A stretch of DNA of 64,000 nucleotides from Pseudonocardia sediminis (GTDB lineage: Bacteria > Actinomycetota > Actinomycetes > Mycobacteriales > Pseudonocardiaceae): positions 3,036,001-3,100,000 of the forward strand of contig NZ_SHKL01000001.1 of NCBI RefSeq assembly GCF_004217185.1, given 5' to 3'. The position numbers and the translations under genes are program-made. Positions 25,323 through 33,999 of the stretch are shown one piece after another (within the stretch, counting starts at the first letter, position 1; each line of letters opens with the position of its first letter). The notes beneath the pieces were generated by a model that saw only the letters and a list, made by a program, of their open reading frames with translations, did not search any database and was not told where the DNA came from.

Positions 25323-26230
25323 GGCTGGCCGTCACCGGGGCGACCGGTTTCGTCGGGGGCGCCGTCGCCCGCGCCGCCCGGGGACGGGGATGGACGGTGC
25401 ACGCCTACGGCCGCCGTGTCACGGGATCCGAGCACGCCACATACTGGGACATCGCGCGCGGGCCGCTGCCCGACCCGCCGGCCGTCGACGCCGTCGTGCA
25501 CGCGGCCGCCGCCGTCACCGACTGGGGGCCGTCCGCGCCGATCCGGATAGCCAACGTCGAGGGCACCCGGCACGTCGCCGCGACGTTCCCCGGCGTCCGG
25601 CTGGTGCACGTCTCCACCGCGAGCGTGTACGACCCGTTCGTCGCGACCGTGCACGCGCGCGAGTCCGACGGGCCGGGCACCCGGCACCTCAACGCCTACG
25701 CCGCGTCCAAGGCCGCCGCCGAGCGCGTGCTCACCCACCGCCCGGACACCGTCGTCCTGCGACCGCACGCCGTGTACGGCCCCGGCGACCCGACGCTGCT
25801 GCCCCGCCTGCGCGAGGCCGTGCGCGGGCGGACGCTGCTGCTGCCCGGGGACGGATCGACCCGGCACACGCTCACCGCCGTCGACACGCTCGTCGAGGCC
25901 GTGCTGCGCGCCTGCTCGCCGGACGCGCCACCGGGGGTCTACAACGTCGGCGACGCGGAGCCGCTCACCCTCGACGCGCTGGTCCGGGAGCTGTTCGCCG
26001 AGCTGGGCGAACCGGTGACGGCCCGGTTCGTCCCGGTCGCGGCGGTCTGGCCGGTGGCCACCGCCGCCGAGCGGGCCGCGCGGGCGCTGCGCCGTCCCCG
26101 CCCGCCGCGGCTGACCCGCTACGCGGTCAGCCAGCTCGGACGCGAGCGCACGCTCGACCTCGGCGCCGCGCGCACCCGTCTCGGCCTGGTCCCGGCACCG
26201 ACGTCGTTCGCCGGTGCCGGGACCTGGTAG
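25319..26230 (+). CDS. OleD-like NAD-dependent reductase (extended SDR)
   Basis: 303-residue extended SDR of the 3-beta-hydroxysteroid dehydrogenase/OleD type. GATGFVGG at residues 7-14 binds NAD(P), HVSTASVYD carries the catalytic serine region and Tyr127-x-x-x-Lys131 (YAASK) is the catalytic pair. A substrate-binding half with YGPGDPTLLPRLREA and TLTAVDTLVEAV follows, as in OleD. OleD reduces the beta-keto acid from OleA to a beta-hydroxy acid. GTG at 25319 overlaps the ligase stop by four bases, so this is the fifth gene of the coupled operon. It ends four bases before the convergent methyltransferase stop, with no visible terminator. Confidence 0.82.
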   Translation: MRLAVTGATGFVGGAVARAARGRGWTVHAYGRRVTGSEHATYWDIARGPLPDPPAVDAVVHAAAAVTDWGPSAPIRIANVEGTRHVAATFPGVRLVHVSTASVYDPFVATVHARESDGPGTRHLNAYAASKAAAERVLTHRPDTVVLRPHAVYGPGDPTLLPRLREAVRGRTLLLPGDGSTRHTLTAVDTLVEAVLRACSPDAPPGVYNVGDAEPLTLDALVRELFAELGEPVTARFVPVAAVWPVATAAERAARALRRPRPPRLTRYAVSQLGRERTLDLGAARTRLGLVPAPTSFAGAGTW

Positions 26231-26234
26231 CGGC

Positions 26235-27143
26235 TCAGCGCCGGGCGTCGATGATCCGGTTCGCGGCCATGATGTCGCGCAACGACCCGCCCAGCGTCCG
26301 GTCGAACGACGACGCCAGCTCGCCGAGGGTCCGGTGGCTCACCGTCCAGCCCAGGCCCTGCAGCTCGTCGGGGGCGTCGGTCCGGCGCTCGGTGTTCCAC
26401 AGCTCGCGCATGTCGCAGCCCATGGACGCGCCCATCTGTGCGACCTCGGGGCTGTCCAGGAAGCGGTCGGCGACGTCGAGGCCGAGTGCCTCGACCGCCA
26501 TCCGGCTGCCCGGGGCGGAGAGCTTGTCGGCCGCGGCGAACAGGTCCGCCTCGGCCTGCGCGGGCAGGTAGGGCAGCAGGCCCTCGGCCAGCCACACGGT
26601 GGGCTTCGCGTGGTCGAACCCGGCGTCGGCCAGGGCGGCGGGCCAGTCGTCGCGCAGGTCGCACGGGACCGCGCGGCGGGTGCAGGACGGTGTCGCGCCG
26701 TCGGCGTCGAGGACCTGCTGCTTGAAGTCGAGCACCTGGTCCTGGTCGATCTCGAAGACGGTGGTGCCGGCCGGCCAGTCGAGCCGCTGGGCCCGGACGT
26801 CGAGCCCCGCGGCGAGGACGACGACCTGGTCGATCCCGCTCCGGGTGGCGTCGAGGAGCAGGTCGTCGAGGGCCCGCGACCGGACGGCCATGAAGTCGAC
26901 CATCGAGACCCAGGCCTCGCTGTCCACCTCCGCCGTGGTCGTCGGCAGCGGGTGGCTCGGGTTCGCCGCGTGCACGAAGTCGGTCGCGTAGCGGTCGTGC
27001 ACCAGCGCGTCGTCGCGGGTGTTCTCCACCGCGCGGGCCGCCGAGACCGCGAGGGCGGTCAGTCCGACGCTGGTCGTGATGTTCCACGGTCCGGCCACGG
27101 AGTTGCCGCCGGTCGGGGTGTGCCCGGTCGTCGGGGATGTCAT
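26235..27143 (-). CDS. Class I SAM-dependent methyltransferase (Ppm1/TIGR00027 type)
   Basis: 302-residue methyltransferase of the leucine carboxyl methyltransferase-like family that is abundant in actinobacteria. The SAM-binding strand is VVLAAGLDVRAQRL, preceded by the family marker VRSRALDD; FEIDQDQVLDFKQ provides the acidic residue for the SAM ribose and LAEGLLPYLP is the third family motif. Members methylate carboxyl or hydroxyl groups of unknown small molecules or polyketides. TTTGGAGG lies before the ATG. It converges with the OleD-like gene and may or may not act on that operon's product. Confidence 0.88.
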   Translation of the reverse strand: MTSPTTGHTPTGGNSVAGPWNITTSVGLTALAVSAARAVENTRDDALVHDRYATDFVHAANPSHPLPTTTAEVDSEAWVSMVDFMAVRSRALDDLLLDATRSGIDQVVVLAAGLDVRAQRLDWPAGTTVFEIDQDQVLDFKQQVLDADGATPSCTRRAVPCDLRDDWPAALADAGFDHAKPTVWLAEGLLPYLPAQAEADLFAAADKLSAPGSRMAVEALGLDVADRFLDSPEVAQMGASMGCDMRELWNTERRTDAPDELQGLGWTVSHRTLGELASSFDRTLGGSLRDIMAANRIIDARR

Positions 27144-27161
27144 CGCGAACCTCCAAAGTCG

Positions 27162-27192
27162 TGAGCAATGCTCAAGATCAGTGTTGCATTGC
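27162..27192 (-). promoter_or_regulatory. Operator-like palindromes upstream of the methyltransferase
   Basis: TGAGCA-A-TGCTCA at 27162-27174 is a 13-base palindrome. GCAATGC (27165-27171) is also repeated in inverted form as GCATTGC (27186-27192). The AT-rich stretch lies 20-50 bases before the methyltransferase start, where a repressor site would act. Confidence 0.35.
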
Positions 27193-27526
27193 GAAATCGA
27201 TTACGCACGGGGTAGCGGGCTGTGTGCCCGATCACGAAGCCGGTCGCCGGGCACCCGCGCGGCCGGTGACCGGCACGGCGTCGGGTCCCGGAGGATCCCT
27301 TCGTGCACTCGACGGTCTCGAAGGGTCCCCTCGCGTCGACGGGCCGCGCGTCCCTGTGGAGCCGGGTGCGGGATCGGCGCCAGCGGGGCGGTCCCACGGG
27401 GTCCCCTCGCTGCTCGGGGCGCCCCGAGGGCTCCCTTCGGAGTGCCGGAGGTCGGGGCCCGGGGGTCCGGAGGGAGGGGGAGGGGAGTGTCGGGCGCAGG
27501 GTCCACGAAAGGGTGACAGTGGGGTC
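27193..27526 (+). other. GC-rich non-coding leader with direct repeats and a G-run cluster
   Basis: The 383-base gap before the aldo/keto reductase gene holds no convincing gene. It contains a 12-base direct repeat GGGTCCCCTCGC (27323-27334 and 27399-27410), the gapless palindrome CTCGGGGCGCCCCGAG (27413-27428) and four closely spaced G runs at 27461-27485 that satisfy a G-quadruplex pattern on the plus strand, about 40 bases before the start codon. Confidence 0.5.
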
Positions 27527-28369
27527 ATGACACCGACGCTCACCCTTGCCGACGACCTCACCCTGACCCGGATGGGATTCGGCGCCATGCAGCTCGCCGG
27601 ACCCGGTGTGTCCGGCCCGCCCCGTGACCGCGACGAGGCGATCGCGGTGCTGCGCACGGCCGTCGAGCTCGGCGTCACCCACATCGACACCAGCGACTTC
27701 TACGGCCCCTACGTCGTCAACGAGCTGGTCCGCGAGGCGCTGCACCCCTACCCGTCAGACCTGCGGATCGTCACCAAGGTCGATGCCTTCCGCGGCGACG
27801 ACGGCTCGTGGGACCCGGCCCTGTCGACGGAGGACCTCACCAGGGCCGTCCACGACAACCTCGACCACCTCGGCGTCGACGCCCTCGACGTCGTCAACCT
27901 GCGGGTCATGGACGAGGGCGCCACCTCGCTCGGCGAGCCGTTCGCCGCGCTCGCCGAGCTGCAGGGCAAGGGCCTGATCCGCCACCTCGGCGTCAGCAAC
28001 GTGTCCGAGATCCAGCTGGCCGAGGCGGAGCTGATCGCACCGGTCGTCTGCGTGCAGAACCTCTACAACCTCGTTCAGCGCGGCGACGACGCCCTGGTCG
28101 ACCGCTGTGCCCGCGACGGCATCGCCTACGTCTCGTTCTTCCCGCTCGGCGGGTTCACCCCCGTGCAGTCCGGCGTGCTCGACGACGTCGCGTCGCGGGT
28201 CGGGGCGTCGTCGCAACAGGTCGCGCTGGCGTGGCTGCTGCAGCGCTCGCCCACGATGCTGCTGATCCCGGGCACGTCCTCGGTCGCGCACCTGCGGGAG
28301 AACGTCGCCGCGGCCGACCTGGAGCTGACGCCGGAGATCGTCGCCGAGCTGGACGCGATCGCGGGCTGA
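27527..28369 (+). CDS. Aldo/keto reductase family protein with altered tetrad
   Basis: 280-residue (alpha/beta)8-barrel protein of the aldo/keto reductase family. Tetrad positions Asp54 and Tyr59 (HIDTSDFYG) and Lys84 (IVTKVD) are present. The fourth position, normally His in LxxLHxxD, is Arg126 in DVVNLRVMD. The C-terminal NADP contact region IPGTSSVAHLRENVAA is intact. The His-to-Arg change suggests altered chemistry or pH behaviour rather than loss of fold; a subgroup of actinobacterial AKRs seems to share it, though I cannot confirm that here. ATG at 27527 is chosen because the family N-terminus begins there. It is monocistronic, behind a GC-rich leader. Confidence 0.85.
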   Translation: MTPTLTLADDLTLTRMGFGAMQLAGPGVSGPPRDRDEAIAVLRTAVELGVTHIDTSDFYGPYVVNELVREALHPYPSDLRIVTKVDAFRGDDGSWDPALSTEDLTRAVHDNLDHLGVDALDVVNLRVMDEGATSLGEPFAALAELQGKGLIRHLGVSNVSEIQLAEAELIAPVVCVQNLYNLVQRGDDALVDRCARDGIAYVSFFPLGGFTPVQSGVLDDVASRVGASSQQVALAWLLQRSPTMLLIPGTSSVAHLRENVAAADLELTPEIVAELDAIAG

Positions 28370-28379
28370 GCGCCCGGCC

Positions 28380-28431
28380 GGCCCGGGTGGTCGGCCCGGG
28401 TGGTCGGCCCGGGTGGTCGGCCCGGGTGATC
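28380..28431 (+). repeat. Four tandem 13-bp repeats
   Basis: GGCCCGGGTGGTC occurs at 28380-28392, 28393-28405 and 28406-28418, with a fourth copy at 28419-28431 differing by one base (GATC). The array starts ten bases after the aldo/keto reductase stop and ends 29 bases before the thiolase operator. Confidence 0.95.
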
Positions 28432-28460
28432 GGGTCGTGACGTGGCTCGCACCCACCGTG

Positions 28461-28478
28461 ACAGTCAGTGCTGACTGT
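28461..28478. promoter_or_regulatory. 18-bp perfect palindrome, probable TetR operator of the thiolase operon
   Basis: ACAGTCAG-TG-CTGACTGT is a perfect dyad 74 bases before the thiolase start. Size and symmetry fit a TetR dimer site, and the operon's last gene encodes a TetR regulator, so autorepression of the operon is likely. Confidence 0.6.
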
Positions 28479-28551
28479 TTCGGTGATACCGTCGCGGACG
28501 AGTCGACGGCGCCGTACGGGCGCCGCACCCGTCGCGAAGGAGCGTGGGCAC

Positions 28552-29688
28552 ATGCGAGACGCAGTCATCGTGGAAGCGGTGCGGAGCCCGGTGGGCAAGC
28601 GCAAGGGCGGTCTCGCCGGGACGCACCCGGTGGACCTCTCCGCGCACGTGCTGAGGTCCCTGGTCGAGCGCTCGGGCATCGACCCGGCCGAGATCGAGGA
28701 CGTCATCTGGGGCTGCGTGTCGCAGGTCGGCGAGCAGACCATGGACATCGCCCGCAACGCCGCGCTCGCCGCCGGGTTCCCGGAGACGGTGACCGGCGTG
28801 AGCGTGGACCGCCAGTGCGGGTCGAGCCAGCAGAGCGTGCACTTCGCCGCGGCCGGCCTGATCGCCGGGCAGTACGACGTCGCCGTCGCCGGTGGTGTCG
28901 AGTCGATGACCCGGGTGCCGATGTTCTCCGGGACCATGGGGATGGACCCGTACGGCGAGTCGTACATGGAGCGCTACAACGCGTCCCCGAACCAGGGCGT
29001 CGGCGCGGAGATGATCGCCGAGAAGTGGGGCCACTCGCGCACCCAGCTCGACGAGTTCGCGCTGGAGTCGCACGCCAAGGCCGCCGCCGCGCAGGACGAC
29101 GGCCGTTTCGACGGCCAGATCGCCCCGCTGGCCGGCGTCACCGCCGACGAGGGCGTCCGCCGCGGCGGGACCCTCGAGGGTCTGGCGCAGCTCAAGACCG
29201 TGTTCAAGGACGCCGACCAGGGTGGCGTCATCCACGCCGGCAACTCCTCGCAGATCTCCGACGGCTCCGGCGCACTGCTGATGATGACGAGCGAGAAGGC
29301 TAAGGCGCTGGGCCTGACCCCGATCGCGCGCATCCACACCGCGGTGCTCGCCGGCGCCGACCCGGTCATCATGCTGACCGCGCCGATCCCGGCGACGGAG
29401 AAGGCCCTGAAGAAGTCGGGCCTCTCGCTCGGCGACATCGGCGCGTTCGAGGTCAACGAGGCGTTCGCGCCGGTCCCGCTCGCGTGGCTGTCCGACATCG
29501 GCGCCGACGCCTCGGCCCTGAACCCGAACGGCGGCGCGATCGCGCTGGGCCACCCCCTCGGCGGCTCCGGCGCGCGGATCATGACCACGCTCGTGCACCA
29601 CATGCGCGACAACGGAATCCGCTACGGCCTGCAGACCATGTGCGAGGGCGGCGGCCAGGCCAACGCCACCATCCTCGAGCTCCTGTAA
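28552..29688 (+). CDS. Acetyl-CoA C-acyltransferase (thiolase, FadA type)
   Basis: 378-residue degradative thiolase. It cleaves 3-ketoacyl-CoA to acetyl-CoA and a shortened acyl-CoA. The nucleophile is Cys89 in [15 protein letters not shown] follows in the second half, and His334 ([10 protein letters not shown]) and Cys364 ([10 protein letters not shown]) complete the active site. GAAGGAG lies nine bases before the ATG. It is first in an operon with an SDR, an acyl-CoA dehydrogenase and a TetR regulator, all in one direction with short gaps. Together they can provide oxidation, dehydrogenation and thiolysis; an enoyl-CoA hydratase is absent. Substrate unknown. Confidence 0.92.
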   Translation: MRDAVIVEAVRSPVGKRKGGLAGTHPVDLSAHVLRSLVERSGIDPAEIEDVIWGCVSQVGEQTMDIARNAALAAGFPETVTGVSVDRQCGSSQQSVHFAAAGLIAGQYDVAVAGGVESMTRVPMFSGTMGMDPYGESYMERYNASPNQGVGAEMIAEKWGHSRTQLDEFALESHAKAAAAQDDGRFDGQIAPLAGVTADEGVRRGGTLEGLAQLKTVFKDADQGGVIHAGNSSQISDGSGALLMMTSEKAKALGLTPIARIHTAVLAGADPVIMLTAPIPATEKALKKSGLSLGDIGAFEVNEAFAPVPLAWLSDIGADASALNPNGGAIALGHPLGGSGARIMTTLVHHMRDNGIRYGLQTMCEGGGQANATILELL

Positions 29689-29701
29689 GTCCTCACCCTC
29701 T

Positions 29702-29739
29702 GCACGTGGGCCGTCGTCGCGGCGGCGGCCCGCGTGTGC
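29702..29739 (+). other. Bulged hairpin between thiolase and SDR genes
   Basis: GCACGTGGGCCG (29702-29713) can pair imperfectly with CGGCCCGCGTGTGC (29726-29739) around an 11-base loop. It lies in the 79-base gap and might limit read-through or stabilise the upstream transcript. Confidence 0.3.
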
Positions 29740-29767
29740 TCCCCGATCACTGGAGGAACCCGCACCC

Positions 29768-30529
29768 ATGGACATCAACGGAGCCGTCGCGCTCGTCACC
29801 GGTGGCGCGTCCGGCCTGGGCCTGGCCACCACCGAGAAGCTCGTCGAGGCCGGCGGCAAGGTCGTCATCGTCGACCTGCCCTCCTCGGCCGGTGAGGCCG
29901 TCGCCGACAAGCTGGGCGACAGCGTCCGCTTCGCCCCGGCCGACGTCACCGACGAGGCGCAGATCTCCGCCGCGCTCGACGTCGCCGCCGAGCTGGGCAC
30001 GCTGCGCGTCGCCGTGAACTGCGCCGGCATCGGCAACGGCATCAAGACCGTCGGCAAGAACGGCCCGTTCCCGCTGGCCGACTTCACCAAGGTCATCAAC
30101 GTCAACCTGATCGGCACGTTCAACGTGATCCGTCTCGCCGCGGAGCGGATCTCGCAGTCCGACCCGGTCGAGGGCGAGCGCGGCGTCATCGTCAACACCG
30201 CCTCGGTGGCGGCGTTCGAGGGCCAGATCGGTCAGGCCGCGTACTCCGCGTCCAAGGGCGGGATCGTCGGCATGACGCTGCCCATCGCGCGTGACCTGGC
30301 GAACATCGGCATCCGCGTGGTGACGATCGCTCCGGGCCTGTTCGAGACCCCGCTGCTCGGCGGGCTCCCGGACGACGTCAAGGAGTCGCTCGGCAAGCAG
30401 GTGCCGCACCCCTCGCGCCTGGGGCAGCCGTCGGAGTACGGCCAGCTCGCGGCGCACATCGTCGCCAATCCCATGCTCAACGGCGAGACCATCCGTCTCG
30501 ACGGCGCCATCCGCATGACCCCGCGGTAG
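29768..30529 (+). CDS. SDR of the 3-hydroxyacyl-CoA dehydrogenase type II kind
   Basis: 253-residue SDR resembling HSD10 (3-hydroxyacyl-CoA dehydrogenase type II). TGGASGLG near residue 11 binds [11 protein letters not shown] gives the acidic NAD-selecting residue, NCAGIGN is the structural motif and Tyr159-x-x-x-Lys163 (YSASK) is catalytic. The insert before [13 protein letters not shown] and the RLGQPSEYG tail are typical of this subgroup. GGAGGAA precedes the ATG. Within the operon it fits the third step of beta-oxidation, 3-hydroxyacyl-CoA to 3-ketoacyl-CoA, feeding the thiolase. Confidence 0.9.
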   Translation: MDINGAVALVTGGASGLGLATTEKLVEAGGKVVIVDLPSSAGEAVADKLGDSVRFAPADVTDEAQISAALDVAAELGTLRVAVNCAGIGNGIKTVGKNGPFPLADFTKVINVNLIGTFNVIRLAAERISQSDPVEGERGVIVNTASVAAFEGQIGQAAYSASKGGIVGMTLPIARDLANIGIRVVTIAPGLFETPLLGGLPDDVKESLGKQVPHPSRLGQPSEYGQLAAHIVANPMLNGETIRLDGAIRMTPR

Positions 30530-30543
30530 GAGGCACACCCACC

Positions 30544-31695
30544 ATGAAGCGCACGCTCTACGAGTCCGACCACACCGACTTCCGCGAGGCGTACCGCGCC
30601 TTCGTCGAGAAGGAGATCGCTCCGAACCTGGAGCAGTGGGAACGCGACAGCATCGTTCCGCGCGAGCTGTTCACCACGGCGGGCAGCTCCGGCTTCCTGG
30701 GGATGGAGATCCCCGAGGAGTTCGGCGGCGGCGGCATCAAGGACTTCCGGTTCAACGCCGTCATCGTCGAGGAGCTGATGCGCGCCAACGCGTCCGCGGC
30801 CGGGCTGGGCCTGACCCTGCACACCGACATCGTGCTGCCGTACTTCCTCGCCTACAGCAACGACGAGCAGAAGAAGCGCTGGCTGCCCGGCATCGCCTCC
30901 GGGGAGCTGATCACCGCGATCGCGATGACCGAGCCCGGCATCGGCTCGGACCTGGCATCGATGTCGACCACGGCGATCCGCGACGGCGACCACTACGTCG
31001 TCAACGGCGCGAAGACGTTCATCACGAACGGGATCAACGCCGACCTGATGATCACCGCGGTGAAGACCGACCCGTCGCAGAAGCACAAGGGCATGAGCCT
31101 GCTCGTGCTCGAGCGCGGGATGGAGGGCTTCGAGCGCGGCCGCAACCTGGACAAGCTCGGCCAGCACGCCCAGGACACCGCGGAGCTCTCGTTCACCGAC
31201 GTCAAGGTGCCGGTGGCGAACCTGCTCGGCGGCGAGGAGGGCCAGGGCTTCACGCAGCTGGTCACGAACCTGCCCCAGGAGCGCCTGTCGATCGCGGTCG
31301 CGGGTGTCGCGGCGGCCCGCACGGCGCTGGACCAGACGCTGGCCTACGTCAAGGAGCGCAAGGCGTTCGGCTCGCCGATCGGCTCGTTCCAGAACTCCAA
31401 GTTCGTCCTCGCCGAGATGGACACCGAGATCGACATCGCCGAGCACTACGTCGACGACTGCGTGCGCGCACTCAACGCCGGCGAGCTGACGGCGGTCGAC
31501 GCGTCGAAGGCGAAGTACTGGTGCACCGAGCTGCAGGGCCGGGTCGTCGACCGCTGCCTGCAGCTGCACGGCGGGTACGGCTACATGAACGAGTACCCGA
31601 TCGCGAAGGCCTACGCCGACGCGCGCATCACCCGGATCTACGGTGGCACCACCGAGATCATGAAGGAGGTGATCGGTCGCGGCCTCGGGCTGTAG
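30544..31695 (+). CDS. Acyl-CoA dehydrogenase (long-chain/isovaleryl type)
   Basis: 383-residue acyl-CoA dehydrogenase. MTEPGIGSDLASM is the FAD/substrate motif, and the catalytic base is probably Glu246 in NLPQERLSIA, the position used in long-chain and isovaleryl-CoA dehydrogenases. The C-terminal motif is IYGGTTEIMKEVIG, which lacks the Glu of medium-chain enzymes (YEGT) and supports that assignment. It lies 14 bases after the SDR with TAGGAGG before the ATG. It would catalyse the first oxidation step of the pathway encoded by this operon. Confidence 0.92.
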   Translation: MKRTLYESDHTDFREAYRAFVEKEIAPNLEQWERDSIVPRELFTTAGSSGFLGMEIPEEFGGGGIKDFRFNAVIVEELMRANASAAGLGLTLHTDIVLPYFLAYSNDEQKKRWLPGIASGELITAIAMTEPGIGSDLASMSTTAIRDGDHYVVNGAKTFITNGINADLMITAVKTDPSQKHKGMSLLVLERGMEGFERGRNLDKLGQHAQDTAELSFTDVKVPVANLLGGEEGQGFTQLVTNLPQERLSIAVAGVAAARTALDQTLAYVKERKAFGSPIGSFQNSKFVLAEMDTEIDIAEHYVDDCVRALNAGELTAVDASKAKYWCTELQGRVVDRCLQLHGGYGYMNEYPIAKAYADARITRIYGGTTEIMKEVIGRGLGL

Positions 31696-31708
31696 ACCGA
31701 TCTCCACG

Positions 31709-32353
31709 ATGGCGACGAACGACGTGTCGGTCCCCAGGACCCGGGCGCAGCGGTCCTCCGACAGCCGTGCCCGGATCCTGGACGCCGCCGTCGCGTGCCT
31801 GATCGACGGCGGGTACTCCGGCGCGACCACCCTGACCATCCAGGGGTCCGCCGGAGTCTCCCGCGGTCGGCTGCTCCACCACTTCCCGTCCCGGGACCGG
31901 CTCCTCGTGGCCGCGGCACAGCACCTCGCGGTCAAACGGGTGGCCGACACCGAGGACCGCATCACCCGTCTGCTCGACGGCGGTCCGGTTCCCGTGGGCC
32001 CCTGGGAACGCGCGGACCGCGTGATCGAGCTGCTCTGGGAGAGCTTCTCCGAACCGCACTTCTGGGCCTCGGTCGAGCTGTGGACGGCCGCCCGGGCCAA
32101 CGGCGAGATCGCCGAGGCGCTGCGCCCCGAGGAACGCCGTCTCGGCGCGGGTATCCGGGCGTCGATGGCCCGCATGTTCGGCGACGAGCTCGCCGCGCGT
32201 CCGCGTTTCAAGCAACTACGCGACCTGCTGCTGACGTCCATGCGCGGTACGGCGCTGACCTACACCTTCGACCCGCGCGACCCCGCCGGCGACTCGATGC
32301 TGGCGCAGTGGAAGGACCTGGCCCGGGTCCTGCTCGCGGACGACCCCGGCTGA
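31709..32353 (+). CDS. TetR-family transcriptional regulator
   Basis: 214-residue TetR repressor. The N-terminal helix-turn-helix domain spans about residues 15-65 (SDSRARILDAAVACL, then TIQGSAGVSRGRLLHHFPSRD). The C-terminal ligand domain is helical with several aromatic residues, suitable for acyl-CoA binding. It is 13 bases after the acyl-CoA dehydrogenase and therefore cotranscribed with the genes it probably controls. The palindrome at 28461-28478 is the obvious candidate operator. Ligand is unknown; an acyl-CoA intermediate is likely by analogy with KstR2 and other lipid TetR regulators. Confidence 0.9.
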   Translation: MATNDVSVPRTRAQRSSDSRARILDAAVACLIDGGYSGATTLTIQGSAGVSRGRLLHHFPSRDRLLVAAAQHLAVKRVADTEDRITRLLDGGPVPVGPWERADRVIELLWESFSEPHFWASVELWTAARANGEIAEALRPEERRLGAGIRASMARMFGDELAARPRFKQLRDLLLTSMRGTALTYTFDPRDPAGDSMLAQWKDLARVLLADDPG

Positions 32354-32484
32354 GCCTCGGAGACCCTCCGCGCGTCGTTAACGGAATGTGACGTCGACGA
32401 CGTCCACCGGTTCCGATCTGCGAGGATTCTGCTCCGTTGGGCCCAATGTTCCTCACCCTCTAGGCGGCACGCCCGTCGGCATGA

Positions 32485-32503
32485 TCCAGTTAGCCTGGCC
32501 TTA
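32485..32503 (+). promoter_or_regulatory. DtxR/IdeR-type iron box upstream of the ornithine hydroxylase
   Basis: TCCAGTTAGCCTGGCCTTA matches the 19-base consensus TWAGGTWAGSCTWACCTWA at 14 positions; the right 14 bases match at 12. It lies about 50 bases before the siderophore genes. Confidence 0.6.
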
Positions 32504-32554
32504 GCAGAGGCATGCCGACCATGCGTCGACCCACCGGCGCTCGAGAGGATGACG

Positions 32555-33955
32555 ATGGTGAACGTGACCGCCCGGCCCGGGCACGAGGTACTCGACGTGA
32601 TCGGTGTCGGTTTCGGACCGTCGAACCTCGGGCTGGCCATCGCGCTGGAGGAGCACAACGCCACCGCCGCCCCCGAGGACAGGATCACCGCCCGGTTCGT
32701 CGAACGCCAGGAGAAGTTCGGCTGGCACCGGGGCATGTTGATCGAGGACGCGACGATGCAGGTCTCCTTCCTCAAGGACCTGGTCACGATCCGGAACCCG
32801 AACAGCTCGTTCTCGTTCCTGTCCTACCTCAAGGAGCGCGACCGCCTCGTCGACTTCATCAACTACGGGAGCAATTTCCCGACCCGGCTGGAGTTCCACG
32901 ACTACCTCGAGTGGGCCGCGTCGCGGTTCACCGACCGGGTCGACTACGGCTCCGAGGTCGAGGAGATCGTGCCGGTGCGGTCCGAGGGCGGCTCGGTGGA
33001 ACAGGTCGAGGTCGTCTACCGCCACGGGGGCGGGACGGTCCGCCGTCGCGCCCGCAACGTCGTGCTGGCCACCGGGCTGACCGCGGCGCTGCCGCGCGGG
33101 ATCACCGCCGGCGCCCGGATCTGGCACAACAAGGACCTGCTGCACCGGGCCCCGCACCTCGTCGGGACGGCCCCGAAGCGGATGGCCGTCATCGGCGCCG
33201 GGCAGAGCGCCGCCGAGACCGTCGAGTACCTGCACCGGACGTTCCCCGACGCCGAGGTCTACGCGGTGTTCGCCCGCTACGGCTACAGCCCGGCCGACGA
33301 CAGCTCGTTCGCGAACCGGATCTTCGACCCGGGCGCGGTCGACGACTTCTACACCGCGCCGGACGGGGTCAAGGAGATGATCCTGGGCTACCACGCGAAC
33401 ACGAACTACTCGGTCGTCGACCCGGAGCTGATCGACGGCCTCTACCGGACGCACTACCACGAGCGGGTGGCCGGCAAGGAGCGCCTGAAGTTCTGCAACG
33501 TGTCCCGGGTGGCCGACGTCGTCGAGGTCGACGACCGGGTCGAGCTGGCCGTGGAGTCGCTGATCGACGGCGAGCGTGAGGTGATCACCGCCGACGTCGT
33601 CGTCTACGCGACCGGCTACCGGGCGGGCGACCCGCTCTGGCTGCTCGGCGGTGGCCTGCCCGAGGCCTGCGGGCGCGACGTGGCCGGGCGCCTGGACGTC
33701 CGCCGCGACTACCGGGTGGGCACCGAGGCGCTCGCCGACGGCACCCCGGTCACCGCGGGCATCTACCTGCAGGGCCCCACCGAGCACACCCACGGCATCT
33801 CCTCGACGCTGCTGTCCAACGTGGCCGTGCGCTCGGGCGAGATCGCCGGGTCGATCGTCACCGGCGGCGACTCCGGGTCGGGCCGCCCGGCCGGTGTGCC
33901 CGCCACCGACGGCGTCGCCGCCGAGCTGCCGGGCGTCGCGCACACCGGCCGCTGA
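32555..33955 (+). CDS. L-ornithine N5-monooxygenase (SidA/CchB/PvdA family)
   Basis: 466-residue flavin-dependent N-hydroxylating monooxygenase that makes N5-hydroxy-L-ornithine, the first committed step of hydroxamate siderophores. [12 protein letters not shown] near the N-terminus binds [24 protein letters not shown] is the family-typical substrate-side segment, IGAGQSAAE binds NADPH and the conserved YATGYR occurs near residue 340. ATG at 32555 is chosen since AGAGG sits six bases before it; an ATG two codons earlier would directly abut that sequence. An iron box lies upstream. It heads a probable operon with the MbtH-like gene (44-base gap) and the NRPS. Confidence 0.95.
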   Translation: MVNVTARPGHEVLDVIGVGFGPSNLGLAIALEEHNATAAPEDRITARFVERQEKFGWHRGMLIEDATMQVSFLKDLVTIRNPNSSFSFLSYLKERDRLVDFINYGSNFPTRLEFHDYLEWAASRFTDRVDYGSEVEEIVPVRSEGGSVEQVEVVYRHGGGTVRRRARNVVLATGLTAALPRGITAGARIWHNKDLLHRAPHLVGTAPKRMAVIGAGQSAAETVEYLHRTFPDAEVYAVFARYGYSPADDSSFANRIFDPGAVDDFYTAPDGVKEMILGYHANTNYSVVDPELIDGLYRTHYHERVAGKERLKFCNVSRVADVVEVDDRVELAVESLIDGEREVITADVVVYATGYRAGDPLWLLGGGLPEACGRDVAGRLDVRRDYRVGTEALADGTPVTAGIYLQGPTEHTHGISSTLLSNVAVRSGEIAGSIVTGGDSGSGRPAGVPATDGVAAELPGVAHTGR

Positions 33956-33999
33956 CGGCCCGCCTCCACCTCTCACGTCACGACATCCCGGGAGAAGCC

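Noticed and set aside
28380..28431. Short tandem array considered as a CRISPR
   Set aside because: Units are contiguous with no spacers, and no cas genes are present.
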